9,966 nt of DNA from Tepidisphaeraceae bacterium. Lineage in GTDB: Bacteria; Planctomycetota; Phycisphaerae; Tepidisphaerales; Tepidisphaeraceae. The notes beneath the pieces are model-generated. The model ran no database searches, was not told where the DNA came from, and saw nothing but the letters and a program-made list of their open reading frames with translations. The translations under genes and the position numbers were made by a program. Positions 6,936-9,966 of the stretch are shown piece after piece. The DNA lies in NCBI GenBank assembly GCA_025450555.1, contig JANWHF010000258.1, forward strand, positions 1 to 9,966, written 5' to 3'. Numbering within the stretch: the stretch's first letter is position 1; every line of letters starts with the position of its first letter.

Positions 6936-7926
6936 GCATTTCCTGCGTCATCGCGAGGACGACGCGATCGTGCGCTTCATCAAAAGGAACGCCCAGCTTA
7001 AGCCCTGCGGCCCTCGCATGACCGCCCCCGCCGAATTGCTCCGCAAATCGCGCCACATCCACCTGCCCCTTGCTTCGCAGGCTGATGCGGATCGGCCCAT
7101 CATCGCGCGGCTCAACCATCAGCAGCGACACCTCCACCGTTCGCACCTGCAGCGGCATGTTGATCAGATTCTCCGTATCCGGCACATTCGCCCCGGTCTG
7201 ATCAAAGTCACCCTTGCGCACGCGCATCACTGCGAGCCGGCCGTCAAGCATCAATTCCAATGATTGGAGCGCGCGGGTCTGCAATGCCAGCCGCTCGGCT
7301 CGCTCGTTTTGATACAGAAGTTGATACATGCGGTCGGTATCGACACCATGTTCGATCAAGCGGGCCGCGAGGCGGAGCGTGTAGGGCCGGGTATTTGAAA
7401 ACTGAAACCAGCCCGTATCGCTGGCGATGGCCAGAAAAAGCGCCGCCGCGATCGGCCCATCCAGCTCGATGTTCCATTGGTCCATCAGCTCGGCAGCGAT
7501 CTCCCCCGCCGCCGCCGCTTCGGTCACCACCAGCTTGGCATCGGCCCAATCCTCCTGCGTCAGGTGATGATCGAGCACGAGCTTGGGCTTGTTCCATTTT
7601 TCGACGTGCTCCCTCAGCCCCGGCAACTGCGACCAGGTGCCGGTGTCGGCAACGAGCAAGGCATCAAAGCCGTTCAGATCCAACCCAGCCGGCCAGCCCT
7701 TCTCGGCATCATGATGCGTAATCTGATTGTCGGAAAAGATAAAGGCGTACTTGCTGGGCAGATGGCTCAGGAGCAGCACCTCCGCCTCGATCTTCTTTCG
7801 GCGAAGCGCCATGACCAGCGCCGCCGACGTGCCCAGGGCATCGCCGTCGGGACGAACGTGGGTGGTCACCAATACTCGCCGGGCGCGCGACAGCTCGGCA
7901 ATCAACTGCTGATAAGCATCACTCAT
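6925..7926 (-). CDS. nrnA: DHH-family phosphoesterase, NrnA-type oligoribonuclease/pAp phosphatase
   Basis: The protein has 333 residues from ATG 7926, about the normal NrnA length. The DHH motifs are complete: HVRPDGDALG (23-32), VADTG (92-96), LDHH (118-121), SDTGWFQF (169-176), and the DHHA1 substrate-binding loop GGGGHARAAG (299-308). The Asp and His residues of these motifs bind two metal ions, usually Mn2+. Characterised NrnA proteins degrade very short RNA from the end and dephosphorylate pAp, linking RNA turnover and sulfur metabolism. A c-di-AMP/pApA phosphodiesterase role (as in related GdpP/DhhP proteins) cannot be excluded by motif alone. An in-frame ATG at 7983 would add 19 residues outside the conserved fold, so 7926 is preferred; neither start has a strong ribosome binding site. 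The gene is tail to tail with the AAA+ gene, the two ends overlapping by 11 bp, and divergent from the GT87-type genes. Confidence 0.93.
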   Translation of the reverse strand: MSDAYQQLIAELSRARRVLVTTHVRPDGDALGTSAALVMALRRKKIEAEVLLLSHLPSKYAFIFSDNQITHHDAEKGWPAGLDLNGFDALLVADTGTWSQLPGLREHVEKWNKPKLVLDHHLTQEDWADAKLVVTEAAAAGEIAAELMDQWNIELDGPIAAALFLAIASDTGWFQFSNTRPYTLRLAARLIEHGVDTDRMYQLLYQNERAERLALQTRALQSLELMLDGRLAVMRVRKGDFDQTGANVPDTENLINMPLQVRTVEVSLLMVEPRDDGPIRISLRSKGQVDVARFAEQFGGGGHARAAGLKLGVPFDEAHDRVVLAMTQEMLTS

Positions 7927-7961
7927 TGAGCCCCATGATACGGACACGAATCTGCGGGTAA

Positions 7962-8126
7962 ACTGCCACGAGTTGGAAGTCATGGCAAATCGCCGGGCGA
8001 AAAAAGGCCGATACAGAGGGTATCTTAGACCAATTCGTCATAACCTCACCCTTCAAGCTTTCGCTACGACGCCGCCTCTGGCTCGGTACTGGTGTCATCG
8101 CGATTTTTATTGGCATTCTCATTTCA
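7962..8126 (+). other. In-frame upstream extension encoding the likely first transmembrane helix of the GT87 gene, without a standard start codon
   Basis: The frame of the downstream GT87-type gene stays open upstream to the stop TAA at 7959-7961, but no ATG, GTG or TTG codon occurs in it before 8127. The translation nevertheless looks genuine. It contains a basic segment SLRRRLWLG followed by a hydrophobic stretch, GVIAIFIGILIS, running straight into the annotated protein. The tandem paralogue has an equivalent RRFWRFGLALALLLAILL helix at the same place. An ATG at 7982 lies one frame off, and removing one A from the A6 run at 8000-8005 would join it in frame and give a ~480-residue protein. 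This could be a sequencing or assembly error, a real frameshift, or a non-standard start (ATA or ATT). Confidence 0.6.
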
Positions 8127-9425
8127 ATGATGGCGCTGACCCCTGCGCGAGGGCGCCTCCCGCTTGGCCTGGACTTCATGGTCTTTTACTCGGCCGGCGT
8201 TCTCGTGGACCAGCACGACGCCCGGCAGATGTACGATCTGCCGACGATTAACGCCCTCGAGCACGCCATCGCAGCAGACCAGGGCATTGAGCTGGGCGGG
8301 GCATTGGGGCCGTGGTGGAACCCCCCGTTTTATGCGTGGGTGTTTGTGCCGTTCTCTCACCTTCCGTTTTCCAATGCCCTGACGGCATGGGTTGCGCTCA
8401 ATGTAATCTGCGCTCTGGCGGCGGTGGCGATTCTTTGCCGCATGCTGGCCCGCGCAGGCGGAGCCGGAGAACTTGCGATTGAACGAAAGCGAACCTCGCT
8501 GGACAACCTGGCCACGATCGGCTTGGTCCCGGCGCTGCTGTTCTTGTCGATGCCGTTCATCTATTCGATGACGCACGGGCAAAACGCGTGCATGTCGCTG
8601 CTGTTGATGACGATCACGGTTGTGCTGTGGAGAAGCGGGCGCGCGGTATGGGCCGCGGCGATCGCGGGATTGCTGCTGTACAAGCCGCAGCTTGCGTTGT
8701 TTCTGTCGGGCATATTGGTGCTGGACCTGGGCTGGCGGGCGCTGGTCGGATTGGGAATCACCGGCGCAATGCTACTGGCTGCGACGTTGGCCTTGCCGGG
8801 AACGCTCGGCGATTTTGTGCATCAAACGCCGCTGAACCTGCACATCGTTCAGGAGCAATTGCCTTACATCTGGACTCGGCATGTGACCTTTCTCGCCTTT
8901 TGGCGCGTGCTGCTGCAAGGGACAGGCACCGGCGTAACGCTGCCGATCGCAAAGGCGCTGTCGTATTTGTGCATGGCGGGCGTCGGTATTGCTCTACTGC
9001 TTGCCGCTCGACGCAATCGCGGGGCGCAATCGCGAAATGGACGGTGGTCGCGCGATCGGCTCATTGCCGCCGCCATCGCGGCGGCTCCGCTGTTGACGCC
9101 CTTCTATTTTGACTATGACCAGGTGCTGCTGCTGATCCCGGCGGTGTTGCTGGCGATTGAAATGCGCAGCCGGGGCAGCGCCGGGCTTCCTCGGGCCGAT
9201 CGCTGGCTCGTGCGGGCATGGGTGGCTCATTACATCTGGTTGCTGCTCAATTCGCAGATCGCGATTCGGACGCACATCAATGCCGGCGTGATCCTATGGA
9301 CCGTTGTGACGCTATTGCTGATCGGCCGGGCCGCGCGTCCCGCAGCCGCCGAGGAGTTTGCCGATGAGCAGAAACCTCAGAGTGAGCCGACGCGGTTCGC
9401 TGTACCGCCTGCGGCCGCAGCTTAG
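8127..9425 (+). CDS. GT87/DUF2029-type polytopic membrane glycosyltransferase (first of a tandem pair)
   Basis: The protein has 432 residues from ATG 8127, the first canonical start, although the true N-terminus is probably further upstream. It is strongly hydrophobic, with about ten predicted helices, roughly at 86-107, 130-146, 153-168, 172-184, 187-202, 205-224, 276-294, 331-345, 363-379 and 385-400. GT87-like features are GLDFMVFYSAG (14-24), with an acidic residue (Asp16) in the first outer loop where GT-C enzymes keep a catalytic Asp, then YDL (36-38), WWNPPFYAWVFVP (63-75), HGQNACMSLLL (150-160) and LLYKPQLALF (183-192). The family transfers mannose or other sugars from polyprenyl-phosphate donors on the outer face of the membrane. 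The acceptor here is unknown. The C-terminus is an Ala/Glu/Pro-rich soluble tail. The second paralogue starts 17 bp downstream, suggesting co-transcription. Confidence 0.82.
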   Translation: MMALTPARGRLPLGLDFMVFYSAGVLVDQHDARQMYDLPTINALEHAIAADQGIELGGALGPWWNPPFYAWVFVPFSHLPFSNALTAWVALNVICALAAVAILCRMLARAGGAGELAIERKRTSLDNLATIGLVPALLFLSMPFIYSMTHGQNACMSLLLMTITVVLWRSGRAVWAAAIAGLLLYKPQLALFLSGILVLDLGWRALVGLGITGAMLLAATLALPGTLGDFVHQTPLNLHIVQEQLPYIWTRHVTFLAFWRVLLQGTGTGVTLPIAKALSYLCMAGVGIALLLAARRNRGAQSRNGRWSRDRLIAAAIAAAPLLTPFYFDYDQVLLLIPAVLLAIEMRSRGSAGLPRADRWLVRAWVAHYIWLLLNSQIAIRTHINAGVILWTVVTLLLIGRAARPAAAEEFADEQKPQSEPTRFAVPPAAAA

Positions 9426-9442
9426 AGGTGCATTGAATTCCC

Positions 9443-9966
9443 ATGCTGAATCTGCAATTTGTTGAATCCGACTCCTCCTCGGGCCGAACGAACGGCGCAA
9501 TGCCGACCGTCCGGACGAAAGGCGCAGACGCGACTCGCGATCAAGGGAAGACCTGTCGGCGATTCTGGCGATTTGGTCTGGCCCTGGCACTCTTGCTGGC
9601 GATCTTGCTGCCGGGTCGATGGATGGAGCAGGCGCGAACCACGGACAATAAGCTGCCCTTCGGCCACGATCTGCTTCCCTCTTACACCGCCGGCGCGCTG
9701 ATTCGGCAGGGCAATGCCCAAGGCATGTATCATCGGGCGGCAATGGAGACGTTCGAAGCGCACACGATCGACTCTGCCAAGCTGGGCATGGAGAAGAGAT
9801 ATGGCGCCTGGCTGAATCCACCCTTTTTTGCGTGGGTTTTTGTGCCGTTGTCGGTGCTTCGCTATCGCACAGCCCTTTGGCTGTTTGTCTGCCTCAACGC
9901 AGTTCTGCTTTGCGCGTCGATACTACTTTTGCGCAAGATGCTGGTCCTGGACGCGAGACGATCGCT
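9443..9966 (+). CDS. GT87/DUF2029-type membrane glycosyltransferase, second tandem copy, 3' truncated by window edge
   Basis: The frame is open from ATG 9443 to the right edge, giving 174 whole codons with no stop. After a hydrophilic N-terminus of ~38 residues it has a first transmembrane helix at ~41-58 (RRFWRFGLALALLLAILL), then LPFGHDLLPSYTAGALI (71-87) with Asp76 matching Asp16 of the upstream copy, GMYH (94-97), LNPPFFAWVFVPLSVL (124-139), and a second helix at ~144-163. It aligns block by block with the upstream GT87-type protein, for example WNPPFYAWVFVP versus LNPPFFAWVFVP, so the two are diverged tandem duplicates. The spacing between them is 17 bp. A weak GAGGTG at 9425-9430 overlapping the upstream stop is 12 nt from the ATG, farther than ideal. 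ATG 9500 is an alternative start with no ribosome binding site. The function is inferred only from this similarity and from the family. Confidence 0.8.
   Translation, partial: MLNLQFVESDSSSGRTNGAMPTVRTKGADATRDQGKTCRRFWRFGLALALLLAILLPGRWMEQARTTDNKLPFGHDLLPSYTAGALIRQGNAQGMYHRAAMETFEAHTIDSAKLGMEKRYGAWLNPPFFAWVFVPLSVLRYRTALWLFVCLNAVLLCASILLLRKMLVLDARRS

Noticed and set aside
6820..7929. Plus-strand open frames of 147, 153 and 150 codons opposite nrnA
   Set aside because: They are Arg/His/Pro-rich mirror frames of a GC-rich gene, with no motifs; nrnA on the other strand has all its catalytic motifs.

Overview
The window looks like chromosomal DNA from a planctomycete, most likely a Phycisphaerae-type lineage. 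The best clue is a large surface-type protein carrying an N-terminal LEPR-XLL-like motif (IEPLEQRRLFS), a signature I associate with that phylum. A ceramidase-like hydrolase, a magnesium-chelatase-like AAA+ ATPase and mostly absent Shine-Dalgarno sequences fit this. The assignment rests on motif memory, not on a search.

Layout, left to right. (1) The C-terminal end of a neutral ceramidase-like protein (+) enters from the left edge. (2) A long minus-strand gene encodes a LEPR-XLL protein with FG-GAP/VCBS, Ig-like, CARDB-like and repetitive beta-rich C-terminal regions. (3) Upstream of it on the same strand is a UvrC-like protein that keeps the cysteine cluster and UVR motif but appears to have lost both nuclease activities. 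(4) Divergent from that is purE, for purine biosynthesis. (5) Downstream of purE is a MoxR/ChlI-type AAA+ ATPase with an Asn in place of the Walker B Asp. (6) Tail to tail with it, overlapping by 11 bp, is an NrnA-type DHH phosphoesterase (minus). (7) Divergent from nrnA are two tandem GT87/DUF2029-type polytopic membrane proteins (+), the second cut by the right edge.

The genes do not form one pathway. This is mostly ordinary housekeeping plus a surface protein and a membrane glycosyltransferase pair. There is no gene-free stretch longer than 300 bases, and I saw no tRNA, rRNA, CRISPR array, IS element or prophage genes.

I do not see a convincing new multi-gene system. The points most worth a second look are the nuclease-dead UvrC homologue that keeps a four-cysteine cluster, and the first GT87 gene. 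That gene's first transmembrane helix is encoded upstream of its first usable start codon, in a frame that a one-base change in an A6 run would join to a nearby ATG.
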